This document shows, piece after piece, positions 7,657-14,673 of a DNA stretch of 64,000 bases; positions within the stretch are counted from its first letter, which is position 1; every line of letters starts with the position of its first letter. Position numbers and translations under genes: made by a program. Under the pieces are notes generated by a model. The model saw only the letters and a list, made by a program, of their open reading frames with translations, was not told the DNA's origin and ran no database searches. The stretch comes from Aerococcus sanguinicola (GTDB lineage: Bacteria; Bacillota; Bacilli; Lactobacillales; Aerococcaceae). The stretch covers positions 1,922,001 to 1,986,000 of the forward strand of contig NZ_CP014160.1 of NCBI RefSeq assembly GCF_001543145.1. Direction: 5' to 3'.

Positions 7657-7878
7657 ATGGTCAAAGTATATTCTAAACCTAATTGCATGCAATGTAAATT
7701 TACAAAGAAATTTTTAGACGAACATGGGGTAGCCTTCGAAATGATCGATGTCACTGAATCCGAAGCCGCTCTTGAAGAAGTCAAGGCCCTTGGCTTCCAA
7801 GCCCTACCGGTTATCGTAGCGGATGGCCAAGAACCCTTCTACGGCTTCCGCCCAGATATCTTAGCAAAATTTGCCTAA
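7657..7878 (+). CDS. nrdH: NrdH-type glutaredoxin-like protein
   Basis: A 73-residue thioredoxin-fold redoxin. KVYSKPNCMQCKFTKKFL carries the redox pair C-M-Q-C, and ALPVIVADG supplies the cis-proline loop; both match NrdH, the electron donor of class Ib ribonucleotide reductase. The ATG at 7657 was chosen because GAAAGGA sits ~8 bases upstream; the ATG at 7648 abuts that site. No nrdE/nrdF lies in the window, so the partner enzyme must be elsewhere. A single-gene unit with its own promoter and terminator. Confidence 0.82.
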   Translation: MVKVYSKPNCMQCKFTKKFLDEHGVAFEMIDVTESEAALEEVKALGFQALPVIVADGQEPFYGFRPDILAKFA

Positions 7879-7887
7879 AGCCATCAT

Positions 7888-7920
7888 AAAAGCCCTCTGA
7901 CAATTGGTCAGGGGGCTTTT
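7888..7920 (+). terminator. Terminator of nrdH
   Basis: Stem AAAAGCCCTCTGAC pairs with GTCAGGGGGCTTTT around an AATTG loop; its T-rich 3' arm ends ~40 bases past the nrdH stop. Confidence 0.8.
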
Positions 7921-7988
7921 AAAAATTTTTATTTTTCTATTGGTGACTAGTAATTAACTAAGACAAAATTTCCATATTAAGTAGTTTT

Positions 7989-8163
7989 GAGCAGGAGTGG
8001 AGCTCTGAATTTGATCGTTAGCCGTGACTAAGCAAGCGATGTGAATTAGGGATAGTCGGCGTCAGCCGTTACTAGCCCTTTGAAGCTCGCTAGGCGAGGG
8101 ACCTTGGCCCGAGCCGGTGCCACGGCTCTTTAACGATCAAATTCAGAAGTGGAACGGATGCTC
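7989..8163 (+). repeat. 175-bp structured repeat, copy A
   Basis: The same 175-bp sequence occurs at 32700-32874. Conserved folds: ends GAGCA/TGCTC, a perfect 14-bp arm pair (8007-8020 with 8131-8144), then GCCGTG pairing with CACGGC, and inside it hairpins GGG..AGTCGGC/GCCG..ACT..CCC and CTCGC-TAG-GCGAG. An outer 9-bp inverted pair, TATTGGTGA (7938-7946) and TCACCAATA (8162-8170), may mark the true ends of this copy. It fills the convergent gap between nrdH and the trpZ-like gene. No ORF inside. It could be a structured RNA or a small non-autonomous mobile element. Confidence 0.85.
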
Positions 8164-8214
8164 ACCAATACGATTGAGTATAGAATTTCCTTTTTGAATG
8201 ATGTGAAAATTCTT

Positions 8215-8985
8215 TTACTGGTTGATCTCTTCCATCAAACTGTAGAGTTGGGTTGGATTGAGGGCTTCTTTTTCCGCCTGGCTGAAGTCGCGGATGATGT
8301 GCCCGCGGTCCATCAAGATCATCCGGTTACCATATGTTAAGGCGTCTTGTAGGTTGTGGGTGATCATCAGGGCTGTCAAGTTTTCCTGGGAGACTTGTTG
8401 GGCAGTAATCTCTAGGATCCGCCGCGAAGTCTTGGGGTCCAAGGCAGCCGTGTGTTCGTCCAATAAGAGGAGCTTTGGCTTCACGATAGTTGCCATCAAC
8501 AGGGCGACAGATTGGCGTTGGCCTCCTGAGAGCAAGCCAATCTCCGCTTCCAAGCGTTCATCCAAGCCTAGGCCTAATTGTTTGAGGAGTGCCTGATACT
8601 TGCTTTGCTTGTCTTGGTCCAAGGCCAATTGTAAGCCCCGGGTCTGTCCCCGCTTCTCAGCCAAGGCCAGGTTCTCTTCCACTGTCATCCGCGGTGCCGT
8701 CCCCATCTTAGGATCTTGGAAGACCCGGGAAATATAGGCCGCCCGCTCGATGTCCGAAGTGTCCGTGATGTCCTCCCCTTCCAGAAGGATCTGCCCAGCA
8801 TCCAGGTCAAAGGTCCCGGCGATAGCATTAAGGAGGGTGGACTTCCCTGCCCCGTTGCCCCCAATGATCGTGATGAAGTCCCCGGCTTCAATGGTGAGGT
8901 TCAAATCATCCAAGGCATAGAATTCATCCGGTGTATGGGGATTGAAGCGTTTATCTACATTTTTAAGCTCTAATAAGTGCGTCAT
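8215..8985 (-). CDS. trpZ: ABC transporter ATPase (TrpZ-like)
   Basis: A 256-residue ABC ATPase: Walker A GGNGAGKST near residue 43, Q-loop in RVFQDPKMG, signature LSGGQRQ, Walker B LLLLDEH and switch MITHN. It belongs to the family paired with LivH-type permeases and ABC_sub_bind proteins. Its start lies 4 bases from the permease stop, so the three genes form one operon read from the Trp-leader. The Trp assignment rests on similarity to streptococcal TrpXYZ and on the Trp codon in the leader. Confidence 0.8.
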   Translation of the reverse strand: MTHLLELKNVDKRFNPHTPDEFYALDDLNLTIEAGDFITIIGGNGAGKSTLLNAIAGTFDLDAGQILLEGEDITDTSDIERAAYISRVFQDPKMGTAPRMTVEENLALAEKRGQTRGLQLALDQDKQSKYQALLKQLGLGLDERLEAEIGLLSGGQRQSVALLMATIVKPKLLLLDEHTAALDPKTSRRILEITAQQVSQENLTALMITHNLQDALTYGNRMILMDRGHIIRDFSQAEKEALNPTQLYSLMEEINQ

Positions 8986-8989
8986 TGGT

Positions 8990-9877
8990 CTACCCCTTTC
9001 TACTTTGACGGCTGCTGCGGTTAAAGGACTTGCGGAGTTTAGGAATGGCTAGGCAGAGGCCTACAATAATCGCAGAGAAGAGTTTAAAGTCATCTGCATT
9101 AAAGTTAAGCATGAGCACTAGACTTAAAAGTAAGCGGTAGATGATCGAGCCCGCCACAATCGTGATGAAACGGGTAGTCAGGCTGACATTTTTGAAGATG
9201 ACTTCGCCGATAATAATGGAGGCTAGGCCAATCACCACGGTCCCAATCCCCATGGAGATATCCGCATAACCGTTGTCGGTCGCCACCGAGAGGCCGGAAG
9301 CAGCAATCAAACCATTGGCCAGCATGTAGCCTAGCATGGTCATTTCATTGCTATCGATTCCTACGGCACGGGCCATGTGCACATTGTCCCCAGTCGCAAT
9401 CAGCGCCTGGCCCAGGTCAGTCTTGAAGAAGTAAGCCATCAGGGCAATAACGATCGCTACAACGACAGTCCCAATCAGGATGGTATCCACATTTCGAGGG
9501 AGGGCTAACCCACTCAGCATGGTCTTGAAGGTCTCTTGGCCGCTCAAGCTGAGATTAGCCTGGCCCATCATCTTCAGGTTAATAGAATAAAGACCGGTCA
9601 TGGTAATAATCCCTGACAGGAGGGGGTTGATGTCTAGCTTAGTGACGAGAAGGGCTGTAATCGCCCCCGCTGCCATGCCGGCTAGAAAGCCAATCAATAA
9701 GGCAAGAATGGGGTTGAACCCAAAGTGGATCATCTGAACCCCAATGGCTGCCCCTAGGGTAAAGGAACCCTCTGTCGTCATATCAGGCGCGTTCAGGATC
9801 CGGAAACTAATATAGATGCCTAGACCCATAACGGCCCAGATCACGCCTTGTGATAAGGCAGAAATAATCATATCCAT
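8990..9877 (-). CDS. trpY: ABC transporter permease (TrpY-like)
   Basis: A 295-residue integral membrane protein with about eight to nine hydrophobic segments, of the branched-chain amino-acid permease (LivH) superfamily. The N-terminal FRILNAPDMTTEGSFTLGAAIG segment is characteristic of the subgroup that works with ABC_sub_bind receptors. GGAGGG lies 9 bases before the ATG, and only 2 bases separate it from the trpX stop. Strongly basic C-terminus (KLRKSFNRSSRQSRKG). Tryptophan or a related aromatic compound is the inferred substrate. Confidence 0.8.
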   Translation of the reverse strand: MDMIISALSQGVIWAVMGLGIYISFRILNAPDMTTEGSFTLGAAIGVQMIHFGFNPILALLIGFLAGMAAGAITALLVTKLDINPLLSGIITMTGLYSINLKMMGQANLSLSGQETFKTMLSGLALPRNVDTILIGTVVVAIVIALMAYFFKTDLGQALIATGDNVHMARAVGIDSNEMTMLGYMLANGLIAASGLSVATDNGYADISMGIGTVVIGLASIIIGEVIFKNVSLTTRFITIVAGSIIYRLLLSLVLMLNFNADDFKLFSAIIVGLCLAIPKLRKSFNRSSRQSRKG

Positions 9878-9879
9878 GC

Positions 9880-10935
9880 TTAGTGCCCTCCTTCATTAAC
9901 ATCTGTTGCTTTTTCAAGGACGGAATCAGGCAATTTAATCCCTAATTGGTCGGCCTTTTCTTTGTTGATATAGGTATCGGTCTTATCTGTAAAGACAATC
10001 GGATGGTCGGCTGGACTCTGGCCGTCCATTAGGTCAGCGGTGACATTGGCTGTATCGACCCCTAATTGGTATTGGTTGATGCCGACCGTTGCTAGGCCCC
10101 CATCCTTAACCATGGTATCCACAACCGGGAAGACGGGAATGCCCTTGCTGTCGGTAGCAGCGATTAAAGTCGGCATAGACGAAGCAATCGAGTTATCATT
10201 TGGCACCCAGATAGCATCCACATCATTGGCTAACTGTTCGGCCACTTGGGCTAAATCGTTAGTGGAATTGATGGTCGCTTCTTTGACCTCGTAACCCATG
10301 TCTGCAGCGACTTCTTTAGCTAAGGCCACATTGGCGTGGGAGTTGGTTTCGGAAGAATTGTAGATAATGCCGATGGTCTTGGCCTCAGGGAGGATTTCTT
10401 TAATCAGTCTAAATTGTTCTTTAACCGGTGGAATATCGGACACCCCAGTAATATTAGCCCCTGGTTTCTCGTAATTTTCCACTAAACCAGCGGACTTGGG
10501 ATTGGCAACGGCCCCCATAACAACCGGTACATTGCCTTCTGCCGCATTGGCTAGGGCCTGGGCAGCCGGGGTTGCAATCCCTACCAGGTAGTCCGCGTCA
10601 TCGGCAATAAACTTATCCGAAATCATCTTTAAGTTATTTTGGTCCCCCTGGCCATTTTGGTAGTCGATATGGATATTTTCCCCATCAACATAGCCCCGTT
10701 CAGCCAGTTGGTCATAGAAGCCCTGGCGGATCTGGTCGAGGGCGGGATGGTCCATGAGTTGGAGCAGGCCCACCTTCAAGTCTTCGTCCAAGTCCTTGGC
10801 TGTTACGGCTTGGTTGCCTGAATTGGTTTTAGGCGCTTGGGCGGCCTTATTTTTCTCGATAAGCGTTGGCATAGCTAGGAATAATACCATCAAGGCAGCA
10901 ATCAAGAAACTGCCTAAAGCTGTAAATCGTTTCAT
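9880..10935 (-). CDS. trpX: ABC transporter substrate-binding protein (TrpX-like)
   Basis: A 351-residue ABC_sub_bind family receptor (type I periplasmic-binding fold): VGLLQLMDHPALDQIRQGF, then GIATPAAQALANAA and VGAVANPKSAGLV-type loops. The N-terminus is a basic-hydrophobic signal (MKRFTALGSFLIAALMVLFL) without a lipobox Cys, so it is probably kept by an uncleaved membrane anchor. The ATG at 10935 has AAGGAGG eight bases upstream; longer frames would start inside the leader terminator. It is first of trpX-trpY-trpZ, directly behind the tandem terminators of the attenuator. Confidence 0.82.
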   Translation of the reverse strand: MKRFTALGSFLIAALMVLFLAMPTLIEKNKAAQAPKTNSGNQAVTAKDLDEDLKVGLLQLMDHPALDQIRQGFYDQLAERGYVDGENIHIDYQNGQGDQNNLKMISDKFIADDADYLVGIATPAAQALANAAEGNVPVVMGAVANPKSAGLVENYEKPGANITGVSDIPPVKEQFRLIKEILPEAKTIGIIYNSSETNSHANVALAKEVAADMGYEVKEATINSTNDLAQVAEQLANDVDAIWVPNDNSIASSMPTLIAATDSKGIPVFPVVDTMVKDGGLATVGINQYQLGVDTANVTADLMDGQSPADHPIVFTDKTDTYINKEKADQLGIKLPDSVLEKATDVNEGGH

Positions 10936-10960
10936 TTCTTCTTTCCTCCTTATTAAAAAT

Positions 10961-10993
10961 AAAAAACCTCCAGCTAAAGCAGAAGCTGCAGGT
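10961..10993 (-). terminator. Second leader terminator before trpX
   Basis: On the minus strand ACCTGCAGCT pairs with AGCTGGAGGT around an 8-base loop and is followed by TTTTTTATTTTT. It lies between the first leader terminator and the trpX ribosome binding site. Confidence 0.7.
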
Positions 10994-10999
10994 CCATAG

Positions 11000-11046
11000 A
11001 AAAACCCGCACAGACATAAAGTCACTCTTTATGCGTCTATGCGGGT
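11000..11046 (-). terminator. First leader terminator before trpX
   Basis: On the minus strand ACCCGCATAGACGCATAAAG pairs with CTTTATGTCTGTGCGGGT around AGTGA, followed by TTTTT. A ~17-bp stem upstream of the coding region fits an attenuator terminator. Its 3' arm CTGTGCGGG duplicates a segment earlier in the leader (11071-11078), allowing competing pairings. Confidence 0.8.
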
Positions 11047-11197
11047 ACTCAAAATTGTCTTGTTATCACACCGCACAGATACAGCCTCAGTTGTCTGAAG
11101 TTGTATCTATTGCTTCAACAGTAATAAATACAACTAAGCCGTGCGGATTTGCCAAGCTCTAAGTTTTGTATCTAAAACTGACATGTGATAACCTCCC
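11004..11197 (-). promoter_or_regulatory. Trp-leader attenuator of trpXYZ
   Basis: The leader holds mutually exclusive pairings. TGTGATAAC over the peptide start (11184-11192) is complementary to TGTTATCACA (11061-11070). CCGCAC within the last peptide codons (plus-strand GTGCGG, 11141-11146) can pair either with GTGCGG at 11071-11076 or with the 3' arm of the first terminator (11005-11013). GTTGTAT..ATACAAC and AGATACA..TGTATCT are also alternative hairpins. There is no T-box core (GGTGGNACC). The simplest reading is translation-coupled attenuation sensing tryptophan through one Trp codon; the switching direction is not deduced. Confidence 0.6.
11134..11184 (-). CDS. Trp-containing 16-residue leader peptide
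   Basis: A short frame reads MSVLDTKLRAWQIRTA then TAG, with AAAGGGAGG 7 bases before the ATG, among the best ribosome sites in the window. It has one Trp at position 11, five residues before the end. It lies between a good promoter (11215-11243) and two terminators in front of a TrpX-like transporter gene. Its codons overlap the pairing segments of the leader RNA, so translation should change the fold. It could act by Trp starvation stalling or as an arrest peptide. Confidence 0.62.
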   Translation of the reverse strand: MSVLDTKLRAWQIRTA

Positions 11198-11214
11198 TTT
11201 GATTTGTTAGCTTT

Positions 11215-11243
11215 AGGATAGCAGATTAAGTCTGAATTTGCAA
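11215..11243 (-). promoter_or_regulatory. Promoter of the trp-leader/trpXYZ operon
   Basis: TTGCAA (-35, plus-strand 11238-11243) and TATCCT (-10, 11215-11220) with 17-bp spacing, placing transcription start ~15 bp before the leader ribosome site. Confidence 0.55.
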
Positions 11244-11293
11244 TAACTTTATTAAGACTTTATCATAAAAGTCCCTTGCTGTCCTCCTTAGTT

Positions 11294-11321
11294 TTGATAT
11301 TATAGGCTTTTTTGCTATAAT
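11294..11321 (+). promoter_or_regulatory. Promoter of rqcH
   Basis: TTGATA (11294-11299), 16-bp spacer, consensus TATAAT (11316-11321), 25 bp before the start codon. Confidence 0.65.
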
Positions 11322-11346
11322 TAGTGATTGGAAAGAAGGTGTTTGA

Positions 11347-13020
11347 ATGTCATTTGATGGAATGTTTACACACAGCATGACACACGAACTCAAAGAAACA
11401 CTGACACAAGGTAAAATCAACAAGATCCAACAACCTTCTGATTATGAAGTTCTACTTACCATACGCAAACAGGGGCAAAATCATAAGCTCCTCCTGTCTG
11501 CCCATCCGGACTTTGCCCGGGCCCAATTGAGCCAGGTGGACTACCCAATGCCCGATACCCCACCCAATTTTTGTATGGTCCTGCGCAAGTACCTCAAGGG
11601 CGCCCTAGTGCTCGCCGTTGACCAATACGAAAACGACCGGGTGATTCGTTTGGACCTCTTACGGACGGATGAGATTGGCGACCAACAGAAGCTGACTTTA
11701 GTGGTCGAGATGATGGGACGCCATTCCAATATCATCTTAGTCGACCACCAGGGGCAAATTCTGGATGTGATCAAGCGGGTCCCTCTTTACCAGAACCGCT
11801 ACCGGACCCTTTTGCCCGGCGCTAGCTACCAACTCCCTCCCTATCAAAACAAGGCTAACCCTTTCAAAATTGGGAGCGATTGGCAGCCTACCAGCCAACA
11901 GAGCCTGTCCCGGCAAGTCCTCCAGCAAGAACTCATGGGCCTGGGCTGGGAATCAGCGGAGGAAATTATCTTCCGTGCCCAGTCCAATCCAGATAAGGCC
12001 CTGGGGCAGATTATCCAAGAATTCTGCCAGGCCTTCGACCAGCCCCAGCCCTGCCTGACAGGGACCGACAAGAAGTTAGAATTCACGGCCTTCCCCTATC
12101 TCAGCCTGACTGGGGATAAAGAAACTTATGATAGTCTCGGTCAACTCTTGGATGTTTATTATGCCCGCCATACCGAGCGCCAGCAAGTCCAAGAAATCGG
12201 CCAACAGATTGACCAGGTTACCCAGCGGGAACTCAAGCACCAGAGAAAGAAGCAGAAGAACCTCAGGAAGGACCTGGAAAAGAGCCAGAAAGCTGACCAC
12301 TACCAGCTTTTAGGAGAGCTTCTCACTTCCAACCTCTACCAGCTCCAGGGGAACCAGGCTAGTGTGGACCTGCCTAATTATTATGACGATAACCGCCTAG
12401 TCCATATCCCTCTCAAAGCAGAGCTCTCGCCTGCCGAGAATGCCCAAGCCTACTATCAAAAATACAATAAACTCACCAAGTCGCGGTCACATATCCAGGA
12501 ACAATTGGCCAAGAGCCAAGAAGAGATCAACTACTTGGAATCCATCCAAGCCCAAATTGAATGGTCCAATCCTAAAGAATTGGAACTGATCCGCGAAGAG
12601 CTCAAAGAAGAAGGCTATATCAAGGACCGTAAGAAGAAGACCCATAAGCGGATCAAGCCGCTCAAGCCCCGACAGTTCACCAGTTCCTCCGGCTATACCA
12701 TTAAAGTAGGCCGCAATAACAAACAAAATGACCAACTGACCATGCGCCAGGCCAACAAGAACCACTACTGGTTCCACGTCAAGGACGTGCCCGGCAGCCA
12801 TGTCATCTTAGAGACAGACCAGGCTAGTGACGACGATATCCTCGAAGCCGCTAGTATCGCTGCCCACTATTCCAAGTCCCGCCACTCCAACAATGTGCCG
12901 GTTGACTACACCCGGGTCAAGGATGTCAAAAAACCGAATGGGGCCAAGCCGGGCTTTGTCAACTATTTCAACCAAAAAACGGTCTTTGTCAAACCGGCCC
13001 AGATCGCTAATAAAGAATAA
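11347..13020 (+). CDS. rqcH: RqcH (Rqc2/NEMF homologue; FbpA/NFACT family)
   Basis: A 557-residue NFACT protein. N-terminal NFACT-N domain (MSFDGMFTHSMTHEL, PPNFCMVLRKYLKG), a middle helix-hairpin and long charged coiled-coil region (roughly residues 270-420, rich in K/E/Q), then the NFACT-R/DUF814 domain (YTIKVGRNNKQNDQLTM, HYWFHVKDVPGSHVIL). RqcH binds obstructed 50S subunits with peptidyl-tRNA and adds C-terminal alanine tails for degradation. Older annotation calls it fibronectin-binding protein, but no signal peptide is present. Single gene with its own promoter; GAAGG precedes the ATG. Confidence 0.9.
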   Translation: MSFDGMFTHSMTHELKETLTQGKINKIQQPSDYEVLLTIRKQGQNHKLLLSAHPDFARAQLSQVDYPMPDTPPNFCMVLRKYLKGALVLAVDQYENDRVIRLDLLRTDEIGDQQKLTLVVEMMGRHSNIILVDHQGQILDVIKRVPLYQNRYRTLLPGASYQLPPYQNKANPFKIGSDWQPTSQQSLSRQVLQQELMGLGWESAEEIIFRAQSNPDKALGQIIQEFCQAFDQPQPCLTGTDKKLEFTAFPYLSLTGDKETYDSLGQLLDVYYARHTERQQVQEIGQQIDQVTQRELKHQRKKQKNLRKDLEKSQKADHYQLLGELLTSNLYQLQGNQASVDLPNYYDDNRLVHIPLKAELSPAENAQAYYQKYNKLTKSRSHIQEQLAKSQEEINYLESIQAQIEWSNPKELELIREELKEEGYIKDRKKKTHKRIKPLKPRQFTSSSGYTIKVGRNNKQNDQLTMRQANKNHYWFHVKDVPGSHVILETDQASDDDILEAASIAAHYSKSRHSNNVPVDYTRVKDVKKPNGAKPGFVNYFNQKTVFVKPAQIANKE

Positions 13021-13025
13021 AATGA

Positions 13026-13037
13026 GAACGTTTGTTT
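13026..13037 (+). promoter_or_regulatory. LexA (SOS) box
   Basis: GAACGTTTGTTT fits the Firmicutes box GAAC-N4-GTTC with one mismatch at the last base. It overlaps the -35 of the lexA promoter, as expected for autorepression. Confidence 0.55.
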
Positions 13038-13064
13038 GTGTCTGTGATCGATCTATGCTATAAT
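13036..13064 (+). promoter_or_regulatory. Promoter of lexA
   Basis: TTGTGT (13036-13041), 17-bp spacer and perfect TATAAT (13059-13064). The -35 abuts the LexA box. Confidence 0.7.
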
Positions 13065-13094
13065 GAGGGCAAATCATTCGAGGAGGACACAGAG

Positions 13095-13706
13095 ATGAGA
13101 GAACGGCAACTGCAAATCTTACGCTATATCTTTGATTGTGTTGACGACAAGGGCTATCCCCCGACTGTCCGCGAAATATGCGATGCAGTTGGCCTAGCCT
13201 CAACGTCCACAGTCCATGGCCACTTAAACCGTCTAGAAGAAGGGGGCTATCTTTTCAAAGATTCGACCAAGCCCCGGGCCCTAGAAATCACCCAAAAAGG
13301 CCTAGATAAACTGGGCATCAACACCCGTGGTATCCCCATGCTTGGGACGGTTACAGCAGGCCAGCCCATTACTGCTTATGAGGACATCGAAGGTTATTTT
13401 CCCAAGCCACCCCACCTCGCCGAGAGTGATGAAGATCTCTTCATGCTGAAGATTCGCGGGGATTCAATGATTGAAGCTGGCATCCTCAATGGCGACTATG
13501 TTCTCGTTCGCCAGCAGCAGAGCGCTGAGAACGGCGAGATTGTCATTGCGATGACCGATGCCGATGAGGCTACTTGCAAACGTTTCTTTAAAGAAGACGG
13601 TCATATCCGCCTGCAACCCGAAAACCATGAAATGGCCCCGATTATTTTGGACAATTGTACAATCTTAGGAAAGGTTATTTCCCTTTTTAGAGAGCATACC
13701 TTCTAA
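13095..13706 (+). CDS. lexA: LexA SOS repressor
   Basis: A 203-residue LexA. The winged helix ([20 protein letters not shown], with [12 protein letters not shown]) binds SOS boxes; the autocleavage site is the Ala-Gly of [11 protein letters not shown], with catalytic Ser in RGDSMIEAG and Lys in EATCKRFF. The start at 13095 (MRERQLQIL) was chosen because GAGGAGG lies 8 bases upstream; the in-frame ATG at 13032 lies in the promoter. A LexA box overlapping its own promoter indicates autoregulation. Followed by a strong terminator and then three palindromic repeats. Confidence 0.94.
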   Translation: MRERQLQILRYIFDCVDDKGYPPTVREICDAVGLASTSTVHGHLNRLEEGGYLFKDSTKPRALEITQKGLDKLGINTRGIPMLGTVTAGQPITAYEDIEGYFPKPPHLAESDEDLFMLKIRGDSMIEAGILNGDYVLVRQQQSAENGEIVIAMTDADEATCKRFFKEDGHIRLQPENHEMAPIILDNCTILGKVISLFREHTF

Positions 13707-13724
13707 AGTGAAAAGTTTTTATAG

Positions 13725-13760
13725 AAAAAGGAAACTGGATTTTTGCCAGTTTCCTTTTTT
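13725..13760. terminator. Bidirectional terminator after lexA
   Basis: AAAAAGGAAACTGG pairs with CCAGTTTCCTTTTT around ATTTTTG. T-runs on both strands would end lexA transcripts (plus) and read-through from apt (minus). Confidence 0.85.
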
Positions 13761-13790
13761 AGTTTTCTATGGGAAATTGCTTGGAGGCTG

Positions 13791-13908
13791 TAGTTGGGTT
13801 CGACTTGGCAGGCTCGGAGTGATTTCACAAGTCAGAAACGAACGAATGCTTCGCTCTTATTCTGACTTGCTCCAATCATCCGAGTCTAACCGCCAAGTCT
13901 CACACCCT
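13791..13908 (+). repeat. 117-bp palindromic repeat, unit 1a
   Basis: Begins TAGTTGGGTTCG and ends CTCACACCCT, the conserved family ends. Arms pair as ACTTGGC/GCCAAGT, CTCGG/CCGAG and AAGTCAGAA/TTCTGACTT. Its closest relative is unit 3a, where CTCGG/CCGAG has become CTTGG/CCAAG and the inner stem is replaced on both arms. Confidence 0.88.
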
Positions 13909-13912
13909 TTCC

Positions 13913-14031
13913 TAGTCGGGTTCGCAAAGGCAGAAAAGGAGTGACTTCAGCAAAGGGAAACGATCGGCTAAAGCCGCTCTTATCCTCTTTGCCTCCAGTC
14001 ATCCCTTTCTAACCGCCTTTGCTCACACCCT
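13913..14031 (+). repeat. 117-bp palindromic repeat, unit 1b
   Basis: Ends TAGTCGGGTTCG...CTCACACCCT. Arms pair as GCAAAGGC/GCCTTTGC, TGACT/AGTCA and GCAAAG/CTTTGC, with a CGGCT-AA-AGCCG tip. Nearly identical to unit 3c. Four bases from unit 1a. Confidence 0.88.
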
Positions 14032-14147
14032 AGTTGGGCTCGGGCCGGCAGCTTTCCTGTCACTTCACAAGTCCCCGCAGCAGTCTTTCAGACTGCTCTG
14101 GTGACTTGCTCCAGTGAAGGAAAGCTAAACGCCAGCCCTCACACCCT
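14031..14147 (+). repeat. 117-bp palindromic repeat, unit 1c
   Basis: TAGTTGGGCTCG...CTCACACCCT, directly abutting unit 1b (one shared base). Arms pair as GGGC-C-GGC/GCC-A-GCCC, CTTTCC/GGAAAG and TCACTT..AAGTC/GACTT..AGTGA. It ends 4 bases from the apt stop codon. Confidence 0.88.
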
Positions 14148-14150
14148 TTC

Positions 14151-14663
14151 CTAATAAGTCAGTATTTTAAAGATGTCCAGGTTAGGGATTTTTTCTCTGC
14201 CATTGAGGGCTTCTAGTTCGATGATGAAGGCTGCGCCGACGACTTGGCCTCCGAGTTTTTCCACTAATTGGGTGGTGGCTTGGATGGTGCCTCCGGTTGC
14301 TAGGAGGTCATCGACGATAAGGACGCGCTGGCCGGGTTTAACGGCATCTTTATGGAGCTGGAGGGTATTTTCTCCGTATTCTAAACCATAGTCTACGCTA
14401 ATGATATCGCGAGGGAGCTTGCCCTTCTTACGAGCGGGCGCAAAGCCGATCCCTAGTTGATAGGCCACGGGACATCCCACAATAAAGCCCCGCGCTTCTG
14501 GTCCAACAATCATATCGACCTGCTTATCCTTAGCGAACTGGACAATCTGGTCAATGGCAGCATGGAAGGCTTCCCCATCAGCCATCAGAGGGGTAATGTC
14601 GCGGAAAGTCACCCCTTCTTCAGGATAGTTCTCAATACTAGCAATATAGTCTTCAAAATTCAT
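14151..14663 (-). CDS. apt: Adenine phosphoribosyltransferase
   Basis: A 170-residue purine salvage enzyme making AMP from adenine and PRPP. The PRPP-binding motif [13 protein letters not shown] is near residues 120-132, with EARGFI and the N-terminal [15 protein letters not shown] segment. Start at 14663 follows AAGGAGG; a longer frame into recJ (14753) is not supported. Third gene of the rnz-recJ-apt run; recJ ends 10 bases upstream. In many Firmicutes apt also follows recJ. Confidence 0.95.
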   Translation of the reverse strand: MNFEDYIASIENYPEEGVTFRDITPLMADGEAFHAAIDQIVQFAKDKQVDMIVGPEARGFIVGCPVAYQLGIGFAPARKKGKLPRDIISVDYGLEYGENTLQLHKDAVKPGQRVLIVDDLLATGGTIQATTQLVEKLGGQVVGAAFIIELEALNGREKIPNLDIFKILTY

Positions 14664-14673
14664 AATTTCCTCC

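Noticed and set aside
7989..8163. Insertion sequence or transposase remnant in the 175-bp element
   Set aside because: No coding frame and no clear target duplication at either copy; only a non-autonomous element or RNA remains possible.
10936..11025. A 30-residue longer N-terminus for the TrpX-like protein
   Set aside because: It would be encoded by the terminator hairpins and lacks a ribosome site, whereas the ATG at 10935 has AAGGAGG and begins a proper signal sequence.
11004..11197. T-box leader upstream of trpX
   Set aside because: The T-box core GGTGGNACC is absent; the peptide and competing hairpins explain the leader better.
13708..13944. A 78-codon open frame running through the lexA terminator and palindrome unit 1a
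   Set aside because: It has no ribosome site, no family resemblance, and simply translates terminator and repeat sequence.
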